Positions 15,067-27,600 of a DNA stretch of 64,000 nucleotides are shown here, in pieces (the first letter of the stretch is position 1; every line of letters starts with the position of its first letter). A program made the position numbers and the translations under genes. The stretch comes from Phallusia mammillata (Eukaryota > Chordata > Ascidiacea > Phlebobranchia > Ascidiidae): assembly GCA_003260075.1 (NCBI GenBank), contig QLIY01000785.1, positions 1 to 64,000 of the forward strand, in the 5' to 3' direction. The notes under the pieces are model-generated. The model was not told the DNA's origin and searched no databases. It saw only the letters and a program-made list of their open reading frames with translations.

Positions 15067-17559
15067 ATGGCGGCAGCAATGAGGTAACTAAAGTATAACA
15101 CTTAAAGTACTTAAACTTGTTTAACGTGCTATGCTGAAAATTTCCAGGCTCTGATGGTACTTGCAGTTTAGGCGTATAGACTTGTAATAGCCATTGAACC
15201 TATGGATCCATATATTTAATTTTTAGACCAATAACATTGAGATAATGTTCAAACTATTGTCTTATCATCGTTGATGGAAGAAGTGTGCCTTCACATTTCC
15301 TTGGACGCATAATAATTCTCATTTTACAGCACAAACAAAAAACTTATTATTTTACAGTGTGAATATTGGAGTTTTGTCCTTGCATGGCGATGTCATTGAA
15401 CACGTGAATTCAATAAAAACAGCGACTAAAAAGCTACAAGCCAACAAACTACTTGCCGACAATGTAACTGTAATTGTCAAAGAAATTCGCAAACCAGAAG
15501 AGGTAAAAAAGGTTGAATGAAAAATCAGTTATATTATGCATTATAGGTGTTACTGATATGTAACAATTTGTAACTGTCTATATTATTATGGACTCTATAA
15601 TATTTGACCTACGTTAGACTTGATTGGTCATTTACCGTCATTTAGATCTGAACAGGAAGTTACGTATAGAACAGTGACGTAGCATACACATGTGATACAA
15701 ACCTATTTCGATTTCAATATAACTGTACTTTAAAGGTCAGCAATGAATTGGACGGTCTAATTCTTCCTGGTGGCGAGAGCACAGTTCTGACCAATCATCT
15801 AACCAAAAACGGATTCCTAGATAAGATTAAATCATGGACCGTTAACAAGAACAAGGTAAATACTTACGCTGTACTGATGCGGCATGTAATTTTCTTTTGT
15901 GGTCGCAATTAAATATGGCACGACAGTCACAAAGTAGTCACAAAATCGGTCCTAAAGACGTTTTTGCATGTGTGAAATTGGACAGCATAAAGATTGAGTC
16001 GATTACTGCCCTGACCTAAAAACCTTTTCGTACTATAGTACGAACTGTAGTATACTACAGGCCTGAAACCGTGCCTAAGTTTTTTTAAAACCTTTTCCGA
16101 CCGAAAGTTAGGTTGACCAAGGTGAAGTTAGGCCTGAATCACAAGCCTGCTTTTGTCAAACTTGAGCCTGGGCCCTTTCCGAAAAGCGAATTACAACTCT
16201 TTGTTGCTTTGTCTTTGTCGCACCGATTTCTCTAAATGTCATGATTTCACTTTGCAGTTTACATTTGGAACGTGTGCGGGTCTTATTATGCTTTCAAACA
16301 CAGTCAGCGGTGGTGGAAAGGATTCAGTAGCAGCGGTTAGTATCCTATTTTCCTTATTTTGACTTTTACCCTTTTTGACTCCTGTCGGAGTTTTAGCACC
16401 CAAACTGATTCCTACACAAATTTCCCCAATTTTTTTAAACAAAACTTTATTTCTACATAGTGCTATTTGTATTCTTAAAATCATCAATCATATCTGGGTG
16501 TATCGTGATCGCTAGTTTGCATAGACGCTCCAGGGCTGATTCCAGTTCTGAATTTATGTTCATCATAATTGATACTGGTCAATCTGGCGATCCCCTACTT
16601 CTACTACAGTGGTTCTTAACCAGGGGGGCACGAGACATTTCCAAGGGGGGCGTGAGCCAAAAGTTAAACAAACAAATTTATTTAACTTTGGACTCACCTC
16701 CCCCTAAAATTAATTTTGCAAGTGTAGTGTATTGTTTGCGAGCACAAACGTTTTTGAAAGGAAACGAATATGATGATGCAATACCTTATGACGTAACACA
16801 AATTTTGAATAATGACATACGTGGCAAAGTTTTTTTGCTTGTTTCAGGGGGGGGGGTGCAGTGCCCGACAAACACCTTAGGGGGGCGTGGACAAAAAAAG
16901 GTTAAGAACCGCTGTTCTACTACGAAGCTGACATGTGCAGCATACGAGGCAGGCAACGATGCTAGTAATTGCAATTTCGACGCGTTTACTGCTGAGTAGC
17001 TCAGCTGGTTGAGCGCGAGTCATAGAAAGTCTCCTGTCATGAGTTCCAATTCCACCGCAGCCTAGATTTTTTTCAGCCTATACGCCTTGCCATATGACAT
17101 GCTTGGTGACCGGCTGATTCAGGGTGACGCCGTTAATGCCGCACTGTTATTCACATATCTTGTAGTTTGTTTTTCGAGGCTGAATTTATTTCCTTTAACC
17201 TACAGATCGGTGGTTTGGATATTACTTGTGTTCGAAACGCCTTCGGTCGTCAGATCAACAGTTTCGAGGGAAAGTTGGAACTAACTGACGACAATTTGGC
17301 CCAAAAAGACCCAGGCATTGTTGGGGTCTTTATTCGGGCGCCAGGCATCAAATCTATCAATAGTGAGGCTGTAGCAATCCTTTGTAAGTTCCCTGAAGGC
17401 GTTAGTTCGTGTGGAACTGGCGATACTTTGAGCAGTGCTGTTGGAGTACGGCAAGACAACGTCATGGCTTGTTCTTTTCACCCCGAGTTGACCCCTGACA
17501 CTAGGTGGCATGAGTACTTCGTAAAAGAGGTAGTTAAAAGAAAAATTAATGCCGTTTAA
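15067..17559 (+). CDS. PDX2: Pyridoxal 5'-phosphate synthase, glutaminase subunit PDX2 (PdxT/SNO)
   Basis: Class-I glutamine amidotransferase that frees ammonia from glutamine and channels it to PDX1. Exons: 15067-15083, 15358-15502, 15736-15855, 16258-16335, 17206-17559; 714 nt, 237 aa, a little longer than bacterial PdxT (~196). Landmarks: NIGVLSLHGDVIEH at the N-terminus, DGLILPGGEST (residues 60-70), TFGTCAGLIML with nucleophile Cys100, RNAFGRQINSFE, FIRAP, and CSFHPEL with His212 and Glu214 completing the triad. Introns are GT-AG; phases run on correctly (exon 1 ends AG, completed by T to Ser). An hAT element and a SINE sit in the last intron. AATAAA at 17799-17804 is a likely poly(A) signal. 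The tiny first exon rests on phase and position alone. Confidence 0.94.
16617..16914. mobile_element. hAT MITE with TSD TTCTACTA
   Basis: Ends CAGTGGTTCTTAACCAGG and (inverted) CAGCGGTTCTTAACC. Perfect 8-bp direct repeats TTCTACTA at 16609-16616 and 16915-16922. Contains a run of 10 G at 16847-16856. Lies in PDX2 intron 4. Confidence 0.9.
16991..17135 (+). mobile_element. tRNA-derived SINE, family A
   Basis: tRNA-like head with box A (GTAGCTCAGCTGGTTGAGCG) and a decayed box B (GAGTTCCAATTCC), followed by a body that reads GCAGCCTAGATTTTT ... TACGCCTTGCCATATG and is shared with 63198-63345. Confidence 0.7.
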
Positions 17560-18603
17560 CGAGGTGACACATTACGGGAAAACGAACTAACAAGTTTTAG
17601 CCATTAGGTCAAAATTTATTTGTGTTTTTAATTATTTCCTCGTTTTTGTTGTGTTTGGTATGCAATTATGACTATTTATTCGTACTTTACACAAAAATCA
17701 AGAAATTTAGTAGTTTCCCTATCTTCAAGCACAAATTGTTACATGCAATACCTCTTAACTGCCTAACATCATGGGTGTTAATATGCATTGTCTGCATCAA
17801 TAAAACGGTCATTTATGAGGCTAATTTCATTTTCAAAATTGCTGTAATGCATTTATCAAACCTTGATTTGCATTTCGATGTTTGCAAAACACTCAAATTA
17901 CCTCAAGATTTTAACCCGTAGCCTAGTATATATCATATACTTTTTACTCATCATGAAAGGAAAAATTTTAGTGTTTTTAAAAAAATGCTTATAATTAGTG
18001 ATTTTAACACTCCTGCCGCATGTTAATCGAAAATAAACGCATTATTGGAACGTGTGTTGTGTAATAATAATAAAATCGATGGAAGTGATTGCTGTACAAC
18101 GGATTTATAACACAAGAGGCAGCAACAGAAATACAAGAAATGACAGATAATAATATAATAAAGCATAAGCACAAAAACATTAATTTCGCCCTTAATGTAA
18201 GAGAGTGTGATGAAAATATGACAAAAAAGTGTTGTAATCATAATTTTACAAAATTAAAAGTGTTTTTTTTTTGCTTTTCATGACAACCTTTACAAACTAT
18301 ACGCCCCTTTTTGTTTACAAAGCCTTTATTTATCTGTGATATCCTAGAGTTCAAATTAAGAATTCCTTTGTTTTCAAACAACAACAAAAACGTATCATGC
18401 GAAATCCTTGAAGCCGATGTACATTTTTAGTGATTCCTTCAAGCGTTAGCTCTCTTACGCAACTAAATGTCCATGTTTTCTCTTTTTTATTGTTGCGTGG
18501 TGGCGCTGTGCATACAATTTTTGTGATAAGATGTGTTTTAAACTATTCCACATCGAAGTTGGTCTTGCGCGCTTTGCACTAATGACGTCACTTGTATATG
18601 ACG
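17560..18603. other. Intergenic region between convergent PDX2 and the GPCR gene
   Basis: Holds the PDX2 3' UTR (AATAAA at 17799) and the presumed 3' UTR of the minus-strand GPCR gene (inverted AATAAA at 18486-18491). Two TGACGTCA octamers (18583, 18599) lie at the GPCR stop; the second overlaps the stop codon. No coding exon seen. Confidence 0.5.
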
Positions 18604-21600
18604 TCACTGCTTGTGTTCCTCCAGAAGCTTGTCTGCCGCTGGCTCTATGATTTCGCACTTACTCTGCAAGTCTTTGCCTTCAGGAATCTGAAATACAAAA
18701 CACAAGAAATGGTGCAAAATGTTTTGCTACCTTAAATAAGTAATTTTTAAATTGTGGGTTTGTTTGTTTGGACTTTGTATGCGATGATGTGATATGCAGC
18801 GTTAAAACATATGTAACGGTGCAAAAATTTTGCATTCTTAATAGGTAATGGTTCAAATTGTGACTATGTTGTTGTGATGTGATATGCAGCGACATTTTGA
18901 AATAATTTAACAGTCACTTGGAACAGAATCATCTTGGAACTTTAAACTTTACTTTAAATGTGTTTCTAAAACTTTAAATCTTTTTTTCGCAATATTATAT
19001 TGATTCTGACTTCTGATTGCTGCAATACGATCCCAGCTGTGAACTCGGGGCGCAGGAAATTTGCCTTAATAAAAAGGAAGAGGGAAGTAACAAAGAATAG
19101 GTGAAAGGATCACACTGTAGGCCAACCCGTAATCACGTCTAAAACTTCCTGTGGCGATTTTCTCACAAGCTGTGGCACCAATATAAGCAATTTATCGGCC
19201 AAGCTAGCCAATGCAAACCTGCACTGGTAATCGAGAAGCAGCCAATAAGTAAACCCACCAGCCATCTGGCTATTTCTGTAGCTAGTTTGCAGCAGTTGAT
19301 CGGCCTCTCAACCGTCGAAGCCTATTGCTTAAAATCCAGTGTGGTATTTGAGCCAATGAGACCCGGAAACTACGTTTTAATAACTTCCTTGTGGAAAGGT
19401 CCTTCCTGCAATCGGCTTTCGCGTTGTGGTTGGGAACTAGCAAAGCTTTGTGCCAGGAGCAGTAAGGCTTGCTAAATTAGGTCGCACTGAACGCCTGGCA
19501 CCGAAAAACATCAACGAATTGTGAGTCAGCTCTCGGTAAGCACCCAAGCTCGACTCTTCCATTCAAATTTGTGGTATTTGGCAATGCTTCTGTATTTTTG
19601 TGCCTCCAAAAACCCAAAGAAAGGGTTTTTGAGAAGTGAAGAATAACTTTCAGGAGTCTAGAATTATTTGCACCGGACTTTTAGCTTGGTTTTTCGGTCA
19701 TCAAACCTCCACGAGATGCTATGTGCCCATCTTTTCTTGGTCAGGTTGCTTTAATAAGAATCTTTGTAAGTATATAATATCCCCAAAAACGGGCATCGTC
19801 CTAGCATGTTAAAATATCAAGTGCCTAAACCGGAATTTCGGTTTCAATGGTCTGTTTGTGGTCACAATGTTTATGGTTAGTTAAGTATACTTACTTGGTA
19901 CAAAGGTTGTGTTGCTTTCACTGGAATTTCACCAGCCTCTACGTTGCTGACATCATGTTTCTTGCTGTGCGCTGGAGTCTCAGCCCGACTACAAAAAAAC
20001 AAATCAACATAAATCAGTCAGCACAGGTTGCAAATCCGCTGTCAAAACAAGCCGAAGGTTGTGGTTCAGTTGCTGGATGCAAACCTACACCCGAGACAGA
20101 TTTTTGGCAAACTGTCGCAGTCAAAACGATGGCTTCACAAAATTTTGGGATTTTGCAGATGAAAAAGCTGGCTTTTGTGGTAAACTACTTTTATAGAACA
20201 AACGCAAACAGCACAATAAAAGCTTTGTACTTTTTGCAAACCCAGCACTTGTCTAAATAAAGCGCTTCACGATTCATCAAAGGCTCACTGAAAGGGGAAC
20301 TGGCAATTTGTAAGTTTGACTCAAGGTGTAATAAGCCAAGGATATGATTCATTTGTAAGATTGTTTGTTCAGGAAAACCCGAACTGTCTGACCTTGTGAC
20401 GTCATAGTCTAATTTGTGTGAATCAGAATGCGAACAAAGCAAATTCTTCTGGGCTTGCAAAATCACCAAGTCGTAAATCTATCTTTGGTGAGTTGTATTA
20501 TTGCAAGCCGCACTGTTCGGATCGCGTTGCTTTTAAATGCGTAACCTTTCGAGTTTAAACAAAGCAAACCCAAAATCGAGCTCAGCAGTGCTGAAAAAAA
20601 CATACATAATGGCTTCTATTTACCGTTTATAGTTTTTTTTTGCCAAAATTAGTCAAAAATCTGGTTTTGTTTAACAATATAGTGCCTAGATGCATAAAAT
20701 AATATAATACCTCATAGTGTTGGTTGTATACTTGGTAAAAGTAGTGAATGAGAAAGATCGGAGTGACACTGCAATGCTTTTTCTCAATCTCTCTTGGAAG
20801 TTGTGGCCCAGGAACGTATACAGTATTGGATTAAGACAACTGCAACAAGAAAGACAATTGCCTACAAACTGCAAAGAATTTGTTCTGGGGTCAATTTAAG
20901 TTAGCTGTCCACTTTGTGGGCAACTGTGAGGGTTACTGATTGCACTTATGTAGGATTACCGATAGAAAAAGGGATTTGTTTACGTAGAGTGTACACGAGT
21001 TTTAGGTGAATCTGTGGTTTGTGAATTTGGTTCGGGATGTGTTCATGCCGGTTCGTTATTTGTAAAGTTAAATAGGAATTTTACGCTTTAATTTCGTTCT
21101 ATCTATACAATAATGCATTTCACCAATAATTTATTATGGATTGATAAGAATGTGTTAAAAAAGTCGATATTTGACCTAGCAATACATAAAAAAATGAAGC
21201 CATATTATTTAAATGCTGATTAAAACATTTTCTGCTAATTATACACTCGTATATACCTAAAATGCCTTCCAGGACGGGGGGGGGGAAAGCCATATTATTT
21301 AAATGCTGATTAAAAAAACGTTTTCTGCTAATTATACACTCGTATATACCTAAAATGCCTTCCAGGACCCACAATAGCCTACCACAGAAAGTAATTAGCT
21401 TTTTTCTGATGTATTGACCTGCCAAAGGTCTGGGCTTTCAATCTTCATCTAGCGGCGGTGTTAATGTTGCAGGAAAACTCACACTAGGAAACCGCGATAG
21501 CACTTATAGCACCTAGAAGTGCGTTATTTATCGATGTTGGGAGCGTGAAAAGGTCTCGTACGCCCGCTGCCAACGATTTTGGTCCTTCAATGGTGTCATG

Positions 21601-24600
21601 TTGGGGGCAAACACAAAGATTTTCCTCTTGGGCAGATTTGAAGTTTCAGGAAAGACTTTTTGTTGGCATTTGTTCGATACACGTCCGTTGCACGTGTTTT
21701 TTTGAGATAATACGTTTCTGAGTAAGCGTTTATTGCCAAATATTGGCTTCAAAATTGGACATGTTTGCCTGCTTTAATTTTTTTTGTAAGTTTATGTCAT
21801 TATGTTACCTGATGATTATCATTTCAACGAAGGTGTTGCAGAAAAAATAGTTTCAATTACGAAAAATACATGATATTTTTTATTGCAAAAAACGATCAGA
21901 TTTTTTGCAACAGATCGAAGCTTTTGAATAAATATAGCTGGGTGTCATGAAAGTGATATTAAACGGAAAAACGACATGAAAGCGATATTACAATTTAACC
22001 ACTTTATTGAAATACATGACGCAGCGAATTACATTTTGAATTACGTGACGCAACGAAAATATGGTTTCCAAATTAACGTTAACCTCATCACACTTGTGAC
22101 AAATATAGCAGTTTTTGATCCAGATCATACGTTTTGGTAAACTTATTTGGTTTTTGTTCAGCTTTATTTTAACCGAAGGTTTTGACCGCTGCAATACATG
22201 GGGGTCGAGAACCACTGGTTAGTATTTAAACGTACTTGACTTGACCTACGACTCAATTTTTACGTGGGAGGTACCTGTTGGCAAATCCGAGACAAAAGGT
22301 GAAGTCCCGGATGTTATGGCACACGCCTTGTTTTGCCCACACACCCCTAATCTGCATGAGATGCCACACGTAGAATGGAAGCCAGCAGATAAAGAAAGTG
22401 ATCACCAAGGCAACCACCATCCGGGTTACTTTGCGTCGTGTCCGTTCAGCCTAAACATGGAAAAGATTAAAACTGTAATTAATGTGAATCAACCATTACT
22501 GCATGAATGCGAAAACGTTTTTAGGTCACAACTAACACTTTTCCTTAGCATATCCTAAATTTCGCAAAACATACTTGTTGCTGACTTTAAACAAGTTTTG
22601 GCTCACACTACGTTTTGGGTATTATTGAAGTATTTTGACATGATTATGTTGTAACTTAAGCTAAAATTTTATACCAAAAACCTCACTTTGACAAGCAGAT
22701 ATTTTGTAACTTAAATGTATTATTGCAATGCTGCTTATTATAGTTTTCCAATTTCGTTTAAGACCATCGATCACAAAATATAATGTTTGTTTTGCTTGTA
22801 TCGTCTCTTAAGCTCTTGACATTTGATGTCCTTGTTAATATTCTAGTAAACGACTTTTTGGAACATCTTGTGCGCCAAACTTGCCTGTTTCGATCTGCTT
22901 CTAGTCTCGGACGGCTGCAGCAGTCTCACGACAATGAGAATGTAGCACACGGAGATGATCAGAAACGGTATCACGAAACCGATCACGGTGGTGAATATGA
23001 GAAACACATGAAAGGTCGGTGAATCTTGATGCTTGCAGAGAACGTGAATTTCATCAAGGCTAGCGGGAAGGTTTTCTTCGTAATCACCATATCCCAAATA
23101 ATCGACACCAGAAGACTCAGGATCTATATTACAACAAAATGTACCAATCTACACAGTTTTGAACGAATACAACACAATGGTAGATGTGGCCCTTCATATC
23201 ACTGATGGTTGCATGAGCATTTGCCGAAACGTTTGAACAATAAAGCATGTCGTATTTTACTTCTTTTGAGGCCCTAATTTTCATCATTAAACAATGCCAC
23301 AATTCAACAATTTACAACGAAAATTCGTTCATGATCACAAGTCTATAATAACTGAGGCTCTGAATTAAACACTTTAGACTTTTTATGATTGTGGCCTTCT
23401 ATGGCCCCACGTTCTTGAAGGCCGCAAAACTTCTGTTCAAAGACTCGCGTTTGGTCATAGGTTGCACATCCCTAGTTTAAAAGAGCCCGACTGCAGGCAA
23501 AGCGCATGAAAGTTATAATTGGAAAGTCGTACTGGTCAGATAGTAGTTGAACTAGCAATTTCTGTAAATACCACATGCCCCTGACTATTTTTATTTAAAC
23601 CTTGTCGTACTGGTCAGATAGTAGTTGAACTAGCAATTTCTGTAAATGCCACATGTCCCTGACTGTTTTTATTTAAACCGTTTTAATCTAAACCTTACCA
23701 CGACCTAGGTTAAGATCGCCCAGTGGTCCCTTCTCGCAATCGTCGTAATAATAGGAATAATCCATTGGAGCTAAATCCATGTTGTTTTCGTTGAACACCA
23801 GAGCACAAACATCTGCAATGTAATAGCCGTGTGAAAATCAATTTACCAACTTAAAAACAAAACGATGTATGAAATTTTCGGTCGCAAATCCAAATAGTGC
23901 CTTTCACAACGATTCAAATGCGAATTAACAAACGTGAAGTTGAATTGAAGGATTTTAAATGTCTGTGCTGTGGCACTTTGGTACTTTGCCGTAGTTTTTT
24001 CAAGTGTGACATGAAGTATTCGTGTTTACAAATTCAATTTATTTTCACTTGATAACAAAAATTCATTTTCGAAAACCTGTTTTGACCTTACTTTTTACCA
24101 AAGGTAGTTTGTACATCACACTGAAGTTACAAACAGAGATGGTAACAACAATGCAAGTGTGCCGCGAAAATAAAGTTACAGTCTGTATGTTTGAAAAGCA
24201 CTGGATTTATTTGTCGTGTGTAAAGTATATATTTTTGTTAGTTTGAATCCTTTGTGAAAGACAGACACGAAAAACAAAACCGGTTTAATTTGCTAAAAAT
24301 ACTTTTACAACAAAATTCACAAACGGGGCAAGACAGACGGCGCCAAGGGCAACTTGACTTGACGTTGTTGTAGGAGTTTCTCCCACTTACTATGCGCAAT
24401 ATACGTTTTATTTCAGTCGGTTTATGTTCAAGGACTTTCAGACCGGACGTTGTTGATGAATAAATGTTGGGAGCATCTCAATTTAACAAAAAAGTCTGGT
24501 TTGGTTTTCTCTTGCTTTCGTGTCGATAGAGTACAGTAAGTGTACCAACGTTAAGCCAGCACACAGCAGTAACCTCTTTTCATTATAAGATTATTGGTTT

Positions 24601-27600
24601 ATCCTAGGTTTCGTTTGTTTTAGTTGACAAAAAAACGTTTTGTTGCACGTCTAGTGTGAAAAAATATTAAGTATTACCAGTATATAAAAATATTACTTGT
24701 GTGAATAAAATATTGAGTCATCTCTGCGTTCATCGATATGTAAATAAACAAGAAAATAATAAAAATCTGTCAATATAAGTTACTTACTGTCATCAACCCG
24801 TGTGTAAACAAGCAAAGGTACAACCATCACCAGGGAAACAATCCAAATTGCCGCACAAACCTTCCAACAAAAAAACGTTACAATTGAAAATTCGTGCCCA
24901 TGCAATATTTTAAAATGCACAATTAAGTTAATCCAACAAAATCTTACTGAACGTGATAAAATTAAAGATTTTTGATACACACACCCTAATGCAACCATGG
25001 CAATTGGAAATGAGTCAAAAATTTGTCTAAAAGTGTGGTTTGAAATGCAACTTACAAAGAACGTATTTCTACTCGTTCTCCAACGACTTGATGTCACCAC
25101 GTATTGAACAGCGATGTATCGGTCTATGGACATAGCGGTTAAAAAGAAGATGCTTGCGAAGTAGTTGAGGTACTTTACCGCTTCCACTATCTGTAATAAA
25201 AATAATAAAAAATACTCCATTTACCACAAAAGCCAAAGCCTTTTGATGTTTCTAAGTTTTTGGAAACAAATGAGAAATTTTCGATTTGAAAATGTTTAAA
25301 ACAGTTCATTACGTCATTATTTTCTGATGATTCTATTTGAATAAGAGGGATTGATGATGCCCACTCGTTTAATACTATTTGTTGACTGGTCTGATTAGAA
25401 AGCACTGTTGCTTCGCCAAGTATTCTAATTTCTCGATGACGTATAATGACGTCATACTGATTGATCTTCCTGGATGACGAACTACATTAGATGACAAATT
25501 TAAGGCACCAAGTCAAAGTACGTCCTTTGGCACATCTTTTAAATTCTGTGAATTGTTCTAGGATGTCGCACGTACTACTAATTTGTGTGTTATAAACGGC
25601 AAATTACACAGTTAAGCTGCATGTTGACAATGTAAAGCGCACTTTCATAACATAATAGTTTATAGCACATCCACATTTCTTCGCCTTGTTTTGTCAATAC
25701 CAAGTTTTTGTTGCAAATTTAACACGCGAAAGATTGTCATGTTATTAGCAAATAAGCTAATTTCAGCACATGCACATTACTTCGTCTTGTTTTTTTTGTC
25801 AATACCAAATTTTTCTTGCTAATATAACACGCAAAAGATTGTCATGTTATGATCAAATAAGCTAATTTGTCAACCATCAACAAACCCAACTTTGTTTGCA
25901 AAGAGACACCACCGAAAAACAACAGCAGTAGTCGAAAATCTGCCATTGAAACGAGTTCAAACTATATATGGAACGTCGTTTGCACTTTTCCTATCTTGGA
26001 ACGTTTATCTTTGTCAGTCGACTTAACGTTTTGCCCGTGCATGGATTGTCTCAGAACGTTCACACGAGACAAATGTCGTGTTCCCATGGCAACAAGCCAG
26101 GCGCTGTTATTTTTGTTGCACTGCAAATGTGATTACTTCAAGTACCAATACTGTGGTCGCTTTATGAAGCCAAGCGGAATGTTCGCCTTGTTAAACTTAA
26201 AAAATATCGCAAAACATCATGTTTTTGCAGTAGACGCCGATTTAAGCCTTGCTTCTGAACTTTTGATAGTTTTCTTCCAGGTTACAAGACCTATTTTTTT
26301 AATTGTTACTGATCGGTCTGTGTAAACCAGTGGTTCCCAAACTTTTTCATTATTTTGTCAAAACGGTCCCTTTGCCATTATTTCGAGGGCTCGCGGTCCT
26401 TAAGCTGGAATGTGTATTTTAGAAAAACGAAAGTTGATTGCAGGATTTTCGCTAGTTATGCAAAATTGCGCATAATAATGATCTAAATTCTAAACACAGC
26501 TTGTGACATTACAGACAAGACAAAAAGCAGTACGATTGTGCGCGAACAATTGCATTTTTGATAGTTGTCATTTAATAAAACCATTGTTTAGTAATGTAAA
26601 TAGTCAATTCTTCAATTCTCTTGATTTAAACTTATTCAGCACCACAAACTGATGCTAAATAAGATTATAGAATTACTTTACCCGCCTTGCGGTCCCCCCA
26701 AAATTGCCTCACGGACCCCTAAATGACCGCGGACCCCAGTTTGGGAACCGCTGGTGTAAACCTATACGGTTTATCGTATTAGTGCGTAATGCCACAAGCA
26801 AATATATAAATTTGGTATATTGTATCCATCGAAAATGTCAAAATTAGGTTAGTCAAGCTCTAATTAACAGCGAAAGTAAATGTTACGGTCAATTTGCCAA
26901 AATTGAGAAGCAGATAAGTTTGATAAAGCTTGTTATTGTTTGCAACATTGCTTTTGTTACATAAATAAAAAACAATAGGCTCGAGAACATGGCTTTTTTG
27001 AAACATAAAGTTATGAATTCTGATTCAAAGTTGCAACACAGTGATCCATTCATACATCTTTTTGCTTCCCATGATTTGAACCCAGGACGCTACCGGGGAT
27101 GAATCCCAAGACGTTTTTTATGTTTGTATGTGGGTCAGGCGCGTCGGACCATTCGGCCAAGATCCTGCCCATTTTGTAATGTTTGTCACGGGGTTCGAAC
27201 CAATGACGCATTTGGGGACAAATCCTGATCAGTTTTTTTATGTGTGTATTTGAACAAAACAACGTATTTTTTACCTTGCACATTCCAGCACCGAAAGGCC
27301 ATTCCGACATAAGTCTCTGGGTGGCGCTAAAGGGCAGTGTGACAAGAAACAACGTGTCAGCTACAGCGAGATTCCAGATGTAAATATTTGCCACCGTCTT
27401 GGTCATTTCTTTGCTTCCAAAAATGACAAACATAACCTGTGTTAAATAAAAAAGTTGTGTTTGCAAAACTTTTAGTAGGTATGAATAGTTTGTTTCTTCA
27501 TGGTTCTTTCCGATCTTTCCTCAAAAAAGATGTATATGTGCGTGTGGCCAGTGCCGGATAAAGGGTCTGCTGGCCTGTAGGCACATTTTATAAGTGGCCC

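Noticed and set aside
16460-16999. 179-codon plus-strand ORF in PDX2 intron 4
   Set aside because: Runs through an hAT MITE and into a SINE; no protein features.
20191-20469. 92-codon minus-strand ORF in GPCR intron 8
   Set aside because: The flanking GPCR exons join in phase without it and it shows no GPCR-like sequence.
22843-22884. Continuation of the GPCR exon to a stop at 22843
   Set aside because: It would remove TM6 and TM7, whereas the GC donor at 22884 joins in phase to a perfect TM6 exon.
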